A stretch of 64,000 nucleotides of DNA from Streptomyces cylindrosporus (GTDB taxonomy: Bacteria > Actinomycetota > Actinomycetes > Streptomycetales > Streptomycetaceae): NCBI RefSeq assembly GCF_022698165.1, contig NZ_JALDAY010000017.1, forward strand, positions 1 through 64,000, read 5' to 3'. Positions 32,106 through 41,220 of this stretch are shown one piece after another. A program made the translations under genes and the position numbers. Position 1 is the first letter of the stretch. Each line of letters begins with the position of its first letter. Below the pieces are notes generated by a model. It worked only from the letters and a program-made list of their open reading frames with translations, ran no database searches and had not been told where the DNA came from.

Positions 32106-33416
32106 TCAGCGGTGGTGCGGCGACGTCAGGTAGTGCTGCCGCAGCAGCTCGCTGCCGTAGTCGTTGCCGTTCGGGGTGCGGACGACGGAGTGGATGTGCA
32201 GCTGGCTCGGGCCGTCGGCCCGGGTCTTGCCGTACGCGCCGCCCAGCGGGCCGGCCGCCTGGCAGTCGACCTCGATCCACACGACGGGGCTGTGCACCCG
32301 CAGGTAGAAGGGGTCGTCGTCGCCGGTGCCGCCGATCCAGGCGGCATACGTGTCGTCCAGGTGGGCGCGGATCTCGGCCATACGCGCCCTCGCGACGTCC
32401 GCCTTCGCGCGGTCCACGAACGCCTCGGCGACCGCGAGGAGCTTCTTCCGCTGCGCCGCGGTCAGCGCGGTCGCGCGGATGCCGGCGTACGCCTCGACCG
32501 CGTTGTCGGCGAAGGCGCCCGCCTTCATGTCCTCGTCCGCCTTGGTGGCCGAGACGATCGCGGTCTGCTGCTGGGCGGCGGTGAGCGACTGGATGAACGC
32601 CAGGCTCGCCGCGACCTCCTCCTGGCAGACCGAGACGGTCTCGCCGTCAATCTCCATCGAGGTGGGCTCGGAGCCCCAGAAGCAGGGGCTCATCACGACC
32701 TGGTCGCCGAGCACGAAGTAGTTGACGACCAGGTGGTGTCCGTCGAGCTGGAAGCCCCAGGGCTCGGTCGTGGACGGGGTGCCCATCACGGTCCAGTAGA
32801 AGAGCACGTCGTTGAAGTCGTCGCTCTTGCCGAGGAGTTCACCGGCGGCGTTGTTGATACGGCGGATCTTCTCGGTGGTCTCCAGCCCGTCGGCGCTCAG
32901 CGCGGCCTTCAACAGGGCCGTACCGAGCACGTTCTGATCAGCCGTCAGATCGGCGAAGGAGACGCCCTTGCGGGGGAACTCCCCCGGGTCGAGGTTGCTC
33001 CACGTCCGCCACTCGGTGGAGCGCAGGGTGAACTGCGTCGCCGTCTTCTGGGTGTCGGTGAGGCCGGCCAGGAACGCGTTCGCGGCCGCGACGACCGGGG
33101 CGGTGTCGACGCCCTGGGAGTGGATCGTGAACAGGTCGTCGAGCCGGCGGCCGTCGGTGGTCAGGCCGAAGAAGTCCTCCGTGATGGTCTGCGCACCCGG
33201 CCCGCCACCACCGGGCGCGCGAGTGGGGCTCGCGCTCGGGGAGGGGCTCGCGCTGTCGGTGGGCGTGGCGGAGGGGGTGGAGCCGTCGTCGGCGAAGGCC
33301 AGCGCGCCCGCGCCGCCCATGGCGGTGAACGCCGTGGCGCCCCCGGCCAGGAACACCCGGCGCATGAAGCCGCGCCGATCCGCCTCTCTGTTTCCGTTCG
33401 TCTCGCTGTCGGCCAT
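32106..33416 (-). CDS. Secreted DUF3500 protein (Tat signal)
   Basis: A 436-residue protein that starts MADSETNGNREADRRGFMRR with a twin-arginine motif and a hydrophobic stretch up to residue 40. A Ser/Pro/Thr linker follows, then the DUF3500 domain. Landmarks shared with the second copy at 40096 are FQLDGHHLVVNY, the later WGSEPTS, VVWIEVDCQ and HIHSVVRTPNGNDYG. The conserved His residues (GHH and HxH) suggest metal binding, but this is inference. The start at ATG 33416 has GAGG nine bases upstream. It is divergent from the esterase gene at 33861. Confidence 0.83.
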   Translation of the reverse strand: MADSETNGNREADRRGFMRRVFLAGGATAFTAMGGAGALAFADDGSTPSATPTDSASPSPSASPTRAPGGGGPGAQTITEDFFGLTTDGRRLDDLFTIHSQGVDTAPVVAAANAFLAGLTDTQKTATQFTLRSTEWRTWSNLDPGEFPRKGVSFADLTADQNVLGTALLKAALSADGLETTEKIRRINNAAGELLGKSDDFNDVLFYWTVMGTPSTTEPWGFQLDGHHLVVNYFVLGDQVVMSPCFWGSEPTSMEIDGETVSVCQEEVAASLAFIQSLTAAQQQTAIVSATKADEDMKAGAFADNAVEAYAGIRATALTAAQRKKLLAVAEAFVDRAKADVARARMAEIRAHLDDTYAAWIGGTGDDDPFYLRVHSPVVWIEVDCQAAGPLGGAYGKTRADGPSQLHIHSVVRTPNGNDYGSELLRQHYLTSPHHR

Positions 33417-33860
33417 CCTGTCGTACCTCGCAATTCTCGATGACGGACGGTTCATGTCAGCGGCTGCGGACGACTGTGGCCGACAAAAATGAGAGACCCA
33501 TGAATCGCCGCCGGTGCGGTGAGATGTGAGGCCGAAAATCTTGCGGTCACTTTGTGCTGTCCGCCCGAATGAACCGATTCTTTGGACTTCCTGTGTTTCT
33601 GTGGGATTCCTCGGCGTCTTCGCGCGGTACGGGGCTGCCCCGCAGGTGGGGGCCAGTGTCGTCAACCTGCGCAACCATAGATCCCGCACCGCCGTCGTTG
33701 ACCGCCCGGCACACCGGTGCCACGCTCACGGAACGCCGGCTCGCCATTCCCTTTTCCACTTCCCTTCGCCGGGAAAAGTGGCTTGTTATCGCCCGCCATA
33801 TACCGAGGGATCGAATCCGGCCAGCCAGTCTCATTCCCCCCACCGATGAAGGAGTTTGTT
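33417..33860. other. Divergent promoter region, no gene seen
   Basis: A 444-bp region that is less GC-rich than its surroundings in places, between two secreted-protein genes. It contains the imperfect inverted repeat CCACTTCCC...GGGAAAAGTGG near 33757-33781. No ribosome-binding site, small ORF or RNA gene stands out. Promoters for both flanking genes must lie here, but I cannot mark the hexamers with confidence. Confidence 0.45.
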
Positions 33861-35273
33861 TTGGTCACCAGGCGTACTGTCATCGCCGGATCGGCCGGGA
33901 TCGGCACCGCGGCCGTGTTCGGCGGCGGAGCCGTCGCGGTCGCCTCCGGCTCGGACGCCCCGGCGTCGCGGAGCGGGCACATCGTCGGCGCCACGGCGAT
34001 CACCAGGGTCTACGGCGAGGGGCAGAAGCTCATCGCCGTGGCGGTCGAGTACGACCACGACATCGCCGACTCGTCGCTCTCGACCTCGTCGTTCGCGGTC
34101 GCGGACCGTACGGTCACCAAGGTCTACGCGAACCGGACCGCCGCACTCGCCGACCGGGGCCGGGACGGCCGGTATGTCGTCGTCGAGCTGTCGCCCGACG
34201 ACAAGGCGGCCCTGCTGTGGGGCAAGGACGCGGTCGGTGCGTCGCCGAGCCCGACCGCGTCCACGTCCGCCTCCGCCTCTGCCTCCGCCGAGCCCAGCCC
34301 GTCGGGCAGCTCCGGCACCAACCCCGGCACCGGTGGACCGACGGCCGGCGACACCACCCCGGGCGGCCCGATCGTGCCCGCGCAGGCCACCGTCACCCAG
34401 ACGGGCACGATCAGCACCAGCCGCGGCGCACGTTTCCCGGCGAGCGGAACCGCGGTGGCCACGAGCGCGGTGGTGAACCTGATCGTCGACGACTTCCGGC
34501 AGTTCACCTTCGAGGACCCGGCGACCGGCCGCACCCTCAAGTACAACCTGTTCGTCCCCAAGGGCTACGACCCGCGCAGGAAGTACCCGCTGGTGCTCTT
34601 CATGCACGACGCGAGCGTCGTCAACGTCGACACCGTGGGCCCGCTGGTCCAGGGGCTGGGCGCGGTCTGCTGGGCCAGTCCCGAGGACCAGGCCAGGCAC
34701 GAGTCGTTCGTGCTCGCGCCCGAGTACGGCGAGGTGGTGATCGACGACAACTACAAGCCCACCACGCTCTTCGAGACCACCGCCCATCTCGTCGAGGCGG
34801 TGACGGAGAAGTACGCCATCGATCCCAAGCGGCGGTACACCACCGGTCAGTCGATGGGCGCGATGCTCTCCCTAGGGCTGAACATCCGGTACCCGGACCT
34901 CTTCGCGGCGGCCTACATCGTCGCCGGGCAGTGGCCGGACAGCGAGGCCGCGCCCCTGGCGCAGAAGAAGCTGTGGATCCTCGTGGCGCAGGACGACACC
35001 AAGGCCTACCCCGGTGAGAACGCCATCACCAAGGTCATCGAGGCGGCAGGCACCAAGGTCGGTACGGCGGTGTGGGACGCGGGGTCCACCGCCACCCAGT
35101 TCGCGGCGGACGTACGCAACCTGAAGAAGCAGCAGGCGCCGGTGAACTACGCCGCCTTCCAGACCGGGACGGTCACCGCCACCACCGGCGCCACGAGCCC
35201 GCACATGGGCACCTGGCAGATCGCGTACTCGATCCCCGGCATCCGCGAGTGGCTGATGAAGCAGTCCCTGTGA
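33861..35273 (+). CDS. Secreted esterase/PHB-depolymerase-like alpha/beta hydrolase
   Basis: About 470 residues. An export signal with an RR pair (VTRRTVIAGSAGIGTAAVFG) precedes an N-terminal Ig-like domain (about residues 35-160), a Ser/Thr/Pro-rich linker and the hydrolase domain. The nucleophile motif is GQSMG (TTGQSMGAMLSLG), preceded by VLFMHDAS. The later Asp (LVAQDDTKAYPG) and His (SPHMGTW) complete a triad. The start is uncertain. TTG 33861 has an ideal AAGGAG eight bases upstream, while the in-frame ATG 33846 has no ribosome-binding site, so I use TTG. It probably cleaves an ester polymer or peptide outside the cell. Confidence 0.8.
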   Translation: MVTRRTVIAGSAGIGTAAVFGGGAVAVASGSDAPASRSGHIVGATAITRVYGEGQKLIAVAVEYDHDIADSSLSTSSFAVADRTVTKVYANRTAALADRGRDGRYVVVELSPDDKAALLWGKDAVGASPSPTASTSASASASAEPSPSGSSGTNPGTGGPTAGDTTPGGPIVPAQATVTQTGTISTSRGARFPASGTAVATSAVVNLIVDDFRQFTFEDPATGRTLKYNLFVPKGYDPRRKYPLVLFMHDASVVNVDTVGPLVQGLGAVCWASPEDQARHESFVLAPEYGEVVIDDNYKPTTLFETTAHLVEAVTEKYAIDPKRRYTTGQSMGAMLSLGLNIRYPDLFAAAYIVAGQWPDSEAAPLAQKKLWILVAQDDTKAYPGENAITKVIEAAGTKVGTAVWDAGSTATQFAADVRNLKKQQAPVNYAAFQTGTVTATTGATSPHMGTWQIAYSIPGIREWLMKQSL

Positions 35274-35296
35274 GCACTCTCGCCCGCACCGGACGG

Positions 35297-35875
35297 CTAC
35301 GCCGGAGGTCGCGGACGGCCGGGTGACGGGCGGACCGGCAGGCCGCGCAGCAGTACGTCGAGGAAGAGGTCGAAGCGCGGCGCCAGGCCGTGGAGTTCAC
35401 CGGCGGACTCCACGGCGCCGACCCACTGCACCACGCTCAGTCCGTAGACGGTCCAGCTCTGCTCGGCCGCCGTCTCGTCGCAGCCGGCGACCCGGAACGC
35501 CCCGACGACCCGGTCGCGCAGCCGCGCGAACGAGGCCGCGTTGTGCCGATGCGGGCGTGCGACGTGTGTGGCGTATCCGGGGACGGCCAGGAACTGGTCG
35601 TGCATGGACCAGGCCAGCTCGGCGAGCCAGTCCCGCCAGGAGTCCTCGGTCGGCTCGCCCTCCGGCAGGATCCGCTCGACCATGGTCTCGCTGATCAGGT
35701 CGAGGAGCTGGTCGCGGTCGGCGACCCAGCGGTACAGCGCCGAGTGCGAGACACCGAGGCGCCCGGCGAGCTCCCGCATGGTGAGCGTGGCCAGGTCGCT
35801 CTGCATGGCGGTGGCCACGATCAGCTCGTGACTCAGGCGGGCGGGACGCCCGATCTTGGGGGTGCGGGGCTGCAT
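35297..35875 (-). CDS. TetR-family regulator of the adjacent export genes
   Basis: A 192-residue TetR protein with HTH SDLATLTMRELAGRLGVSHSALYRWVADRDQLLDLIS. The C-terminal half matches the TetR/TetR_C type found with drug exporters (EQSWTVYGLSVVQWVGAVESAGELHGL). It is divergent from the gene pair ending in an MFS exporter. A 19-bp perfect palindrome between them (35919-35937) is its likely operator. The start is ATG 35875 with AGGGT upstream. Confidence 0.87.
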   Translation of the reverse strand: MQPRTPKIGRPARLSHELIVATAMQSDLATLTMRELAGRLGVSHSALYRWVADRDQLLDLISETMVERILPEGEPTEDSWRDWLAELAWSMHDQFLAVPGYATHVARPHRHNAASFARLRDRVVGAFRVAGCDETAAEQSWTVYGLSVVQWVGAVESAGELHGLAPRFDLFLDVLLRGLPVRPSPGRPRPPA

Positions 35876-35918
35876 GATCCGACCCTAACGGCCAGGAGGG
35901 GATGCTTGCCGAACCACT

Positions 35919-35937
35919 TAGTGACCAATGGTCACTA
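35919..35937. promoter_or_regulatory. TetR operator, 19-bp perfect palindrome
   Basis: TAGTGACCA-A-TGGTCACTA is perfectly symmetrical around a single A. It lies between the divergent tetR start (35875) and the rightward GTG at 35982, so it can control both. Confidence 0.75.
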
Positions 35938-35956
35938 TTCTGTTAGGGTCACCTAA
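35938..35956. promoter_or_regulatory. Iron box (DmdR/IdeR-type operator)
   Basis: TTCTGTTAGGGTCACCTAA matches the Streptomyces DmdR1 iron-box consensus TTAGGTTAGGCTCACCTAA at 16 of 19 positions. It contains the inverted repeat GTTAGG-GTCA-CCTAAC. It starts at the base after the TetR palindrome and 26 bp before the GTG at 35982, so the export genes should be repressed by iron as well as by TetR. Confidence 0.65.
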
Positions 35957-35981
35957 CCACGCGAGTGATGGAGGTGGACGG

Positions 35982-36440
35982 GTGACCCTTGAACCGGCGT
36001 TCCCCACATGGCCGTTGGTGGTCGTGGACGTATCGGAACGGACCGGCGACGAAGCGCCGGCCGCGGTGGCGGGCGCGCTTGGCGCCGCCGTGGAGACGGC
36101 GCGGGCCCGGCGTGAGGGCTTCGCAGCCGTCGTACAAATGCCCTCGACGGTGCGGCGTGGCCCCCGCCCGGCGGCCGCGACGGAACGGGTGCGCATGCTC
36201 AGGCGGTTGCGTCCCGGGCTTGCCGAGTCCTGCCGCGGACTGGCGTTCGTGGTCTCCGCCGAGGTGCAGCGGGCCAACGCGAAGGCGATCCGGGCGGGCG
36301 CGAGGCTGTGGGGCTGCCCCACGTACACGGTCGACACCGTGGTGGCCGCACAGGCGTGGGCGCGGGAACAGCTGAAGCCCAGTGGGGATCCGGGGGACGG
36401 GCGGGACGCGCGTCGTGCGCGGGGCGGGAGCGGCGCCTGA
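35982..36440 (+). CDS. Unknown protein in the iron-box transcription unit
   Basis: A 152-residue soluble protein beginning VTLEPAFPTWPLVVVDVSER. The alternation of strand LVVVDVS, helix GALGAAVETARARREG, strand FAAVVQMPS and FVVSAEVQRANAKAIRAG is like a SpoIIAA/STAS or flavodoxin-type alpha/beta fold. No catalytic motif is recognised. The GTG 35982 start has GGAGGT seven bases before it, and the stop overlaps the MFS start as TGATG. Co-regulation with an exporter under an iron box suggests an accessory role in siderophore export or recycling; this is inference only. Confidence 0.72.
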   Translation: MTLEPAFPTWPLVVVDVSERTGDEAPAAVAGALGAAVETARARREGFAAVVQMPSTVRRGPRPAAATERVRMLRRLRPGLAESCRGLAFVVSAEVQRANAKAIRAGARLWGCPTYTVDTVVAAQAWAREQLKPSGDPGDGRDARRARGGSGA

Positions 36441-37930
36441 TGTGGATCCTTGTCGCCGTGGGCGGTCTGGTCCTGTCCGCACGCCGTTCGCTCCGGCGCT
36501 CCGGTACGGTTCGCGCGCCGCGGGAAGCGGCCGGACACAGGCAGGCCGGCGGTCAACCGGCCGTAGCGGTACTGCTGTTGGCCGCCTTCGGAGTCGCCGC
36601 TTGCCAGACGATCGTGCTCGCCGCGCTGCCCGTGCTGGCCCGCGACTTCGAGGTGACCACACCGTCGGCCACTTGGCTGCTCACCGCCTTCATGCTGGCC
36701 TCCGCGGTGGCCACGCCGATCGCCGGCCGTCTCGGAGACCAGTACGGGCACCGGACCGTGCTGGCCGCCGGACTCGGCTGTCTGGCCGCCGGCAGCGCGC
36801 TGGCCGCGGTCGGCGCGGACGCCGGCTGGTTCGCCGGGGCGCTGGCGGGCCGCGCGGTCCAGGGGTTGTCCGGCGGGGTGTTCCCGGCCGCCTTCGGGCT
36901 GGCCCGGGCGACGGTGCCGCCGGAGCGGCTCGGGAGAGTCGTCGCGGGTCTGAGCGCGATGTTCGGTGTGGGCGGCGCGGTCGGCATGGTCGCCGCCGGC
37001 CCGGTCGTCGGCGTCGCCGCGCCGGCCTGGCTGTTCTTGGGCTGTCTGGCCGTCGCGCTGCTCGCGCTCGCCGGAACGGCTCGACTGCCCGCGCCAGGCG
37101 CGCGGGGCGACCGTGCGCGCATCGACGTACCCGGCGCTCTGCTGCTGACCGCCGCCGTGGCCGGCCTGCTCCTGACGATCAGTCAAGGTCGGCTGTGGGG
37201 ATGGTCGTCGGCGGCGATCCTCCTGACGGCTTCCGTGACCCTGGTGTCCGCGGTCGCGTTCGTGGTGACGGAGACTCGAACCCGCGAACCGCTGGTGGAC
37301 CTCCGCGTGCTGGCGGGGCGCCGGCTCGCCCCGGTCAGCATCGCCACGCTGGTCGTGAGCGTGGGCATGTTCGCCGCCGTCACGCTGCTGCCGGCGCTGG
37401 CCCAGACGCCCAGCGCCGCGGGCTACGGCTTCGGCTACTCCGCCGCCCGGACCGCCCTGCTCATCGCGCCGATCGCGGCCTTCATGGTCCTGGCGGCGCC
37501 GCTCGCGGCCCGGCTCACGTCGACGGTCGGGGCGCGACGGGTGTTCCAGTCCGGCGCCGCCCTGGGCTCCGTGTCCCTGCTGGCTCTGGCGCTCGCCCAC
37601 GACCACCCGTGGCAGCTCGCGTCGGCCGGGGCGGTGCTCGGCATCGCCTACGGGCTGGCCTTCGCCTCCGTCGGGAACCTGGTCGTGGGCGCCGTCGACG
37701 CGGGGCGCACCGGGGTCGCCACGGGGATGAACACGATCCTGCGCACCATCGGCGGGGCGCTCGGCGCACAGATCGCCGCCGCGATCGTGGCGGGAGCCAC
37801 CCCGGCGCACGCCGCGGTACCGTCCGAGTCCGGCTACCGCGCCGCGTTCCTCGTCGCCGCCGTGATCGTCTTCCTCGCGCTGCCGGCGGTCGCGGAGCTT
37901 CCTCGCCGCGCCGAGCCGACGCGGACGTGA
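36440..37930 (+). CDS. MFS exporter, DHA2 (14-TM) type
   Basis: A 496-residue membrane transporter with about 14 hydrophobic helices. The DHA2 motif A appears as GRLGDQYGHRTVLAAG, motif C-like glycines in SAMFGVGGAVGMVAAGPVVG, and GMNTILRTIGGALGAQ lies late. It should be a proton-driven efflux pump. Iron-box control and coupling to the unknown protein point to a siderophore or iron-related small molecule, while the TetR neighbour also fits drug efflux. The ATG overlaps the preceding stop. Confidence 0.88.
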   Translation: MWILVAVGGLVLSARRSLRRSGTVRAPREAAGHRQAGGQPAVAVLLLAAFGVAACQTIVLAALPVLARDFEVTTPSATWLLTAFMLASAVATPIAGRLGDQYGHRTVLAAGLGCLAAGSALAAVGADAGWFAGALAGRAVQGLSGGVFPAAFGLARATVPPERLGRVVAGLSAMFGVGGAVGMVAAGPVVGVAAPAWLFLGCLAVALLALAGTARLPAPGARGDRARIDVPGALLLTAAVAGLLLTISQGRLWGWSSAAILLTASVTLVSAVAFVVTETRTREPLVDLRVLAGRRLAPVSIATLVVSVGMFAAVTLLPALAQTPSAAGYGFGYSAARTALLIAPIAAFMVLAAPLAARLTSTVGARRVFQSGAALGSVSLLALALAHDHPWQLASAGAVLGIAYGLAFASVGNLVVGAVDAGRTGVATGMNTILRTIGGALGAQIAAAIVAGATPAHAAVPSESGYRAAFLVAAVIVFLALPAVAELPRRAEPTRT

Positions 37931-38190
37931 TGGAGCCCAGCCCGCCAGCCGGGGTTCCGCAGTCGGGCAGGACCGGAGATCATTGGTCCAGGAGGTTTGA
38001 CGTACCGCGGATGCGTGAACGACCGAACTGGCGTCGGCGGGCGGGGAGTTCACGCCCGGCATGGCCGTTCTTCGGGTGGCGGATCCGCGCCGCGCCGGGT
38101 AAACGGACGGCAAAAAGGGAACTCGGTCCCTGCGCGCGGGCCGTACAGGCGGGGCGGCCCCATCGGCGAAGGAGGAGGCGAGGCGAGGAC

Positions 38191-39933
38191 ATGGTCGTGC
38201 CGGAGAACCCGGAGACCACCCGGAGGCGGTCCGCGCCCACGGTCTCCGACGACCTCGGCCGTGCCCTGGAGGCCATCGGCACCGGGGCGTACGTCGTCGA
38301 CGCGGAGGGCTGCATCGTCGCCGTCAACAGCCGCGCCGAGGAACTCCTGGCCCGGTCCGCCGACCAGCTGCTCGGCCACGACGCCCACGACCTGCTGCAC
38401 CGCGGGCCGCAGGGCCGGCCGATGCCGAGGACGCGGTGCAGCATGCGGCAGGCCTTCCACGCCGGGCACGCGGCCCAGGGCGAGGGGGAGCACTTCGCCC
38501 GCCCGGACGGCTCGCTGCTGCGCGTGTCCTGGCTGGTCAGCCCGTACGACCTCGGCGCCGACGACACCGGGACCCTGGTCGTCTTCCACACCGCCCGGCA
38601 CGAGCCGGACACCGCTCCCCCGCCCGAGCCCACCGCATCGCTCACGGAGCTGGAACGGCTGACCCTGCTGGCCGAGACCACGACCCGGCTCACCTCCACC
38701 CTCGACGCCGACGAGACACTGCGCCGGCTGGTCGGCCTGGTCGTGCCCCGGCTCGCGGACTGGGCGATCGTCGACCTGATCACGGAGCGCGACGAGGTGT
38801 GGCGCTCGGTCGTGATGCACGCCGACGGCGACAGCGTGGTGCGCCGCGAGGATCTCCAGGGGCCGATGCCGCCGGTCCCCGAGGCGTCCCCGATGCCGCT
38901 GTCCCGGGCCCTGCGCGGCGTGGCCTCCACGCTGGCCGGGCCCCAGACCTACCGACGCACCCCGGACTCCGGCATCGCCGTCGAGCAACGCCATCTGTTC
39001 GAGGCCACCGGCATGCACTCCGCGGCCATCGCCCCCATCCGCAGCACCCGCGCCGTCCTGGGCGCCCTCACCCTGGGCCGCGCCGAGAACCCGGTCCCCT
39101 TCACCCCGGCCGAACTCCCGCTGATCGAGGACATCGCGCGCCGGGCCGGCCTCGCCCTCGACAACGCCCGTCTCTACCAGCGCCAGCGCAAGGTCGCCGA
39201 GACCATGCAGAACCATCTGCTGCCGCAGATGCCCGGCGCACCGGATCTGCAGATGACCGCCCGCTACCTGCCCGCGCCCGACGCGTCACAGGTCGGCGGG
39301 GACTGGTACGACGCCTTCCGGCTGTCCGACGGCTCCACCGCCCTGGCCATCGGCGACGTCGTCGGCCACGACCTGGAGGCCGCGGCCGGTATGGCCCAGG
39401 TGCGCAACATGCTGCGCGCCTACGCCTGGTCCCAGCAGGAGCCGCCCAGCCGGATCGTCGAGCGGCTCGACCAGGCGGTCCAGCACATCACCGACGTCAC
39501 CATGGCCACCATGGTCTTCGGCAGGCTCGAGGAGACCGACACCGGGGACTGGCGGCTGTCGTGGACCAACGCGGGCCATCCGCCGCCGCTGCTGATCACC
39601 CACGACGGCCTGGCCCAGTACCTCACCGACGGCCACGGCATCCTTCTGGGCGTCGGCGCCACCGCCCCGCGTCCCGACGCGACGGCCGCCGTGCCGCCCG
39701 GCGCCACCCTGGTGCTGTACACCGACGGCCTCATCGAAGCGCCCGGCCACAGCCTCGACACGGGTCTGAACCGGTTGCGCCGCCATGCCGCCGCCCTCGT
39801 CCACCGTCCTCTGTCCTCGTTCACCGACCTGCTTCTGCAGCGCGTCCGCCCGACCACGAACGACGACGACGTCGCTCTCCTGGCTCTGCGGACGCCTGCC
39901 CGGGACGACAGCCTGAAATCCACGGGCAGCTGA
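38191..39933 (+). CDS. PAS-GAF-PP2C (SpoIIE-type) protein phosphatase
   Basis: A 580-residue signalling protein. A PAS domain covers about residues 20-135 (AIGTGAYVVDAEGCIVAVN), a GAF domain about 150-325 (LTSTLDADETLRRLVGLVVP) and a SpoIIE/PP2C domain from 330 (QNHLLPQMPGAPDLQMTARYLPA, GGDWYD, GDVVGHD, LYTDGLIE, NDDDVALLAL). The metal-binding Asp residues are present, so it should dephosphorylate anti-sigma antagonists. No anti-sigma/antagonist partner gene lies beside it. The start is ATG 38191, after a purine-rich GGAGGAGGCGAGG. Confidence 0.9.
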   Translation: MVVPENPETTRRRSAPTVSDDLGRALEAIGTGAYVVDAEGCIVAVNSRAEELLARSADQLLGHDAHDLLHRGPQGRPMPRTRCSMRQAFHAGHAAQGEGEHFARPDGSLLRVSWLVSPYDLGADDTGTLVVFHTARHEPDTAPPPEPTASLTELERLTLLAETTTRLTSTLDADETLRRLVGLVVPRLADWAIVDLITERDEVWRSVVMHADGDSVVRREDLQGPMPPVPEASPMPLSRALRGVASTLAGPQTYRRTPDSGIAVEQRHLFEATGMHSAAIAPIRSTRAVLGALTLGRAENPVPFTPAELPLIEDIARRAGLALDNARLYQRQRKVAETMQNHLLPQMPGAPDLQMTARYLPAPDASQVGGDWYDAFRLSDGSTALAIGDVVGHDLEAAAGMAQVRNMLRAYAWSQQEPPSRIVERLDQAVQHITDVTMATMVFGRLEETDTGDWRLSWTNAGHPPPLLITHDGLAQYLTDGHGILLGVGATAPRPDATAAVPPGATLVLYTDGLIEAPGHSLDTGLNRLRRHAAALVHRPLSSFTDLLLQRVRPTTNDDDVALLALRTPARDDSLKSTGS

Positions 39934-40095
39934 CACAGCATCACACAGCGAAATCTGTGGGTTGTTCGATTCGGTCCACAGGGCCGGCTGGTCGAATTTA
40001 TCTCGCCCAGACAACGGTGCAGGGCCCCACAAAAGCCCCGTTTGTTCTGGTTGCGCGAAATCATTCTCAGCCTACCCGAAGAAGGGACCTTCAAG

Positions 40096-41220
40096 GTGCC
40101 GGAAAACAATACTCATCGCCGGTTACGGAATCGGTGGAAGCGGGCCGGTGTGGCCTTCGCAGCAGGTACTGCCCTTCTTTTCGGGGCGGTGTACGTCAAT
40201 GCCAACGCGGCGACCACTTCGAGCAATTCGAGCGATTCAAGTGATTCGAGCGAGGCGGCGACCACCACGGCGGCGTCCTCTTCCGTCTCGGACGTCGTCG
40301 ACGCGGCCAACGCCTTCCTGGACACCCTGGACGACGACCAGCAGTCCGAGGTGCTCCTCGACTTCACCGAGGCGAACGCCACCGCCTGGTCCAACCTGCC
40401 GTGCGGTTCGACCTGCCGCGTCGGCATCGAGTTCAGCACGCTCAGCGACACCCAGCTGACCGCGGCCAAGGCCGTGATCGAGGCGGCCACCGGCACCGGC
40501 AGCGGTACCGGGTACGACCAGATCACGCAGATCCTGGCGGCCGACGACTACCTCGGCGAGACCGCCAGCGGCTACGGCAGCGGCAACTACTACCTGGCGT
40601 TCCTCGGCACCCCGAGCACCAGCGGCACCTGGCAGCTGCACTTCGGCGGCCATCACCTCGCGCTCAACCTCACCTACAAGGACGGCGAGGTCGAGGGCAC
40701 CACGCCGTACTTCGTCGGGGTGGAGCCGACCAGCTGGACGGAGGACGGCACCTCGTACGAGCCGTTGGCCGCGCAGAGCGACGCCATGCAGTCCATGCTG
40801 AGCAGCCTGAGCACCAGCGAGTTGTCGGAGGCGAAGCTCTCGGAGTCGTTCAGCGACGTGCTGCTCGGCCCGGGTGACGACGGCGACTTCCCGACCACCA
40901 AGGAGGGCCTCGCGGTCAGCGAACTCACGTCCGCACAGCAGAAGTTGGTGCTGGCAGCCATCACCCCGTGGGTGGAGGTGGCGGACGACACGACCGCCGA
41001 GTCGGTGCTGAGCACCTATGAGTCGGAGCTCGACGAGACCTACATCGCGTACTCCGGCGGGACCGACTTCGACACCCAGGGTGACTACGTCCGCATCGAC
41101 GGACCCGGCGTCTGGATCGAGTTCGTCTGCCAGGACGGCGTGGTCTACACGAGCAAGATCCACTACCACACCGTCTACCGGGACCACAACACCGACTACG
41201 GGGGAGAGTTCTCGTTCTGA
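40096..41220 (+). CDS. Secreted DUF3500 protein coupled to HupE/UreJ gene
   Basis: A 374-residue protein. The N-terminus VPENNTHRRLRNRWKRAGVAFAAGTALLFG is an export signal, ending near ANAATTSS, followed by a Ser-rich linker. The DUF3500 domain shares with the copy at 32106 LHFGGHHLALNL, FVGVEPTSW, GVWIEFVCQ and KIHYHTVYRDHNTDYGGEF. The His clusters GHH and HYH suggest a metal site. Two Cys (PCGSTCRVG) could form a disulfide. The GTG 40096 start has AAGGGA upstream. Its stop overlaps the HupE start (TGATG), so the two are made together. Confidence 0.84.
   Translation: MPENNTHRRLRNRWKRAGVAFAAGTALLFGAVYVNANAATTSSNSSDSSDSSEAATTTAASSSVSDVVDAANAFLDTLDDDQQSEVLLDFTEANATAWSNLPCGSTCRVGIEFSTLSDTQLTAAKAVIEAATGTGSGTGYDQITQILAADDYLGETASGYGSGNYYLAFLGTPSTSGTWQLHFGGHHLALNLTYKDGEVEGTTPYFVGVEPTSWTEDGTSYEPLAAQSDAMQSMLSSLSTSELSEAKLSESFSDVLLGPGDDGDFPTTKEGLAVSELTSAQQKLVLAAITPWVEVADDTTAESVLSTYESELDETYIAYSGGTDFDTQGDYVRIDGPGVWIEFVCQDGVVYTSKIHYHTVYRDHNTDYGGEFSF

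Noticed and set aside
35938..35956. Second TetR operator only
   Set aside because: The match to the DmdR iron box is 16 of 19 and its arms differ from the TetR palindrome. I keep the iron-box reading as the better one.
36382..39933. A very long open frame that would fuse MFS-region sequence to the PAS-GAF-PP2C protein (over 1100 aa)
   Set aside because: The part before 38191 is arginine-rich and overlaps the true MFS gene in another frame. The real gene starts at ATG 38191 after GGAGGAGGCGAGG.
39934..40095. Cobalamin or nickel riboswitch ahead of the DUF3500/HupE pair
   Set aside because: The 162-bp leader lacks a recognisable B12-box or NiCo consensus. Only a normal AAGGGA ribosome-binding site is seen.
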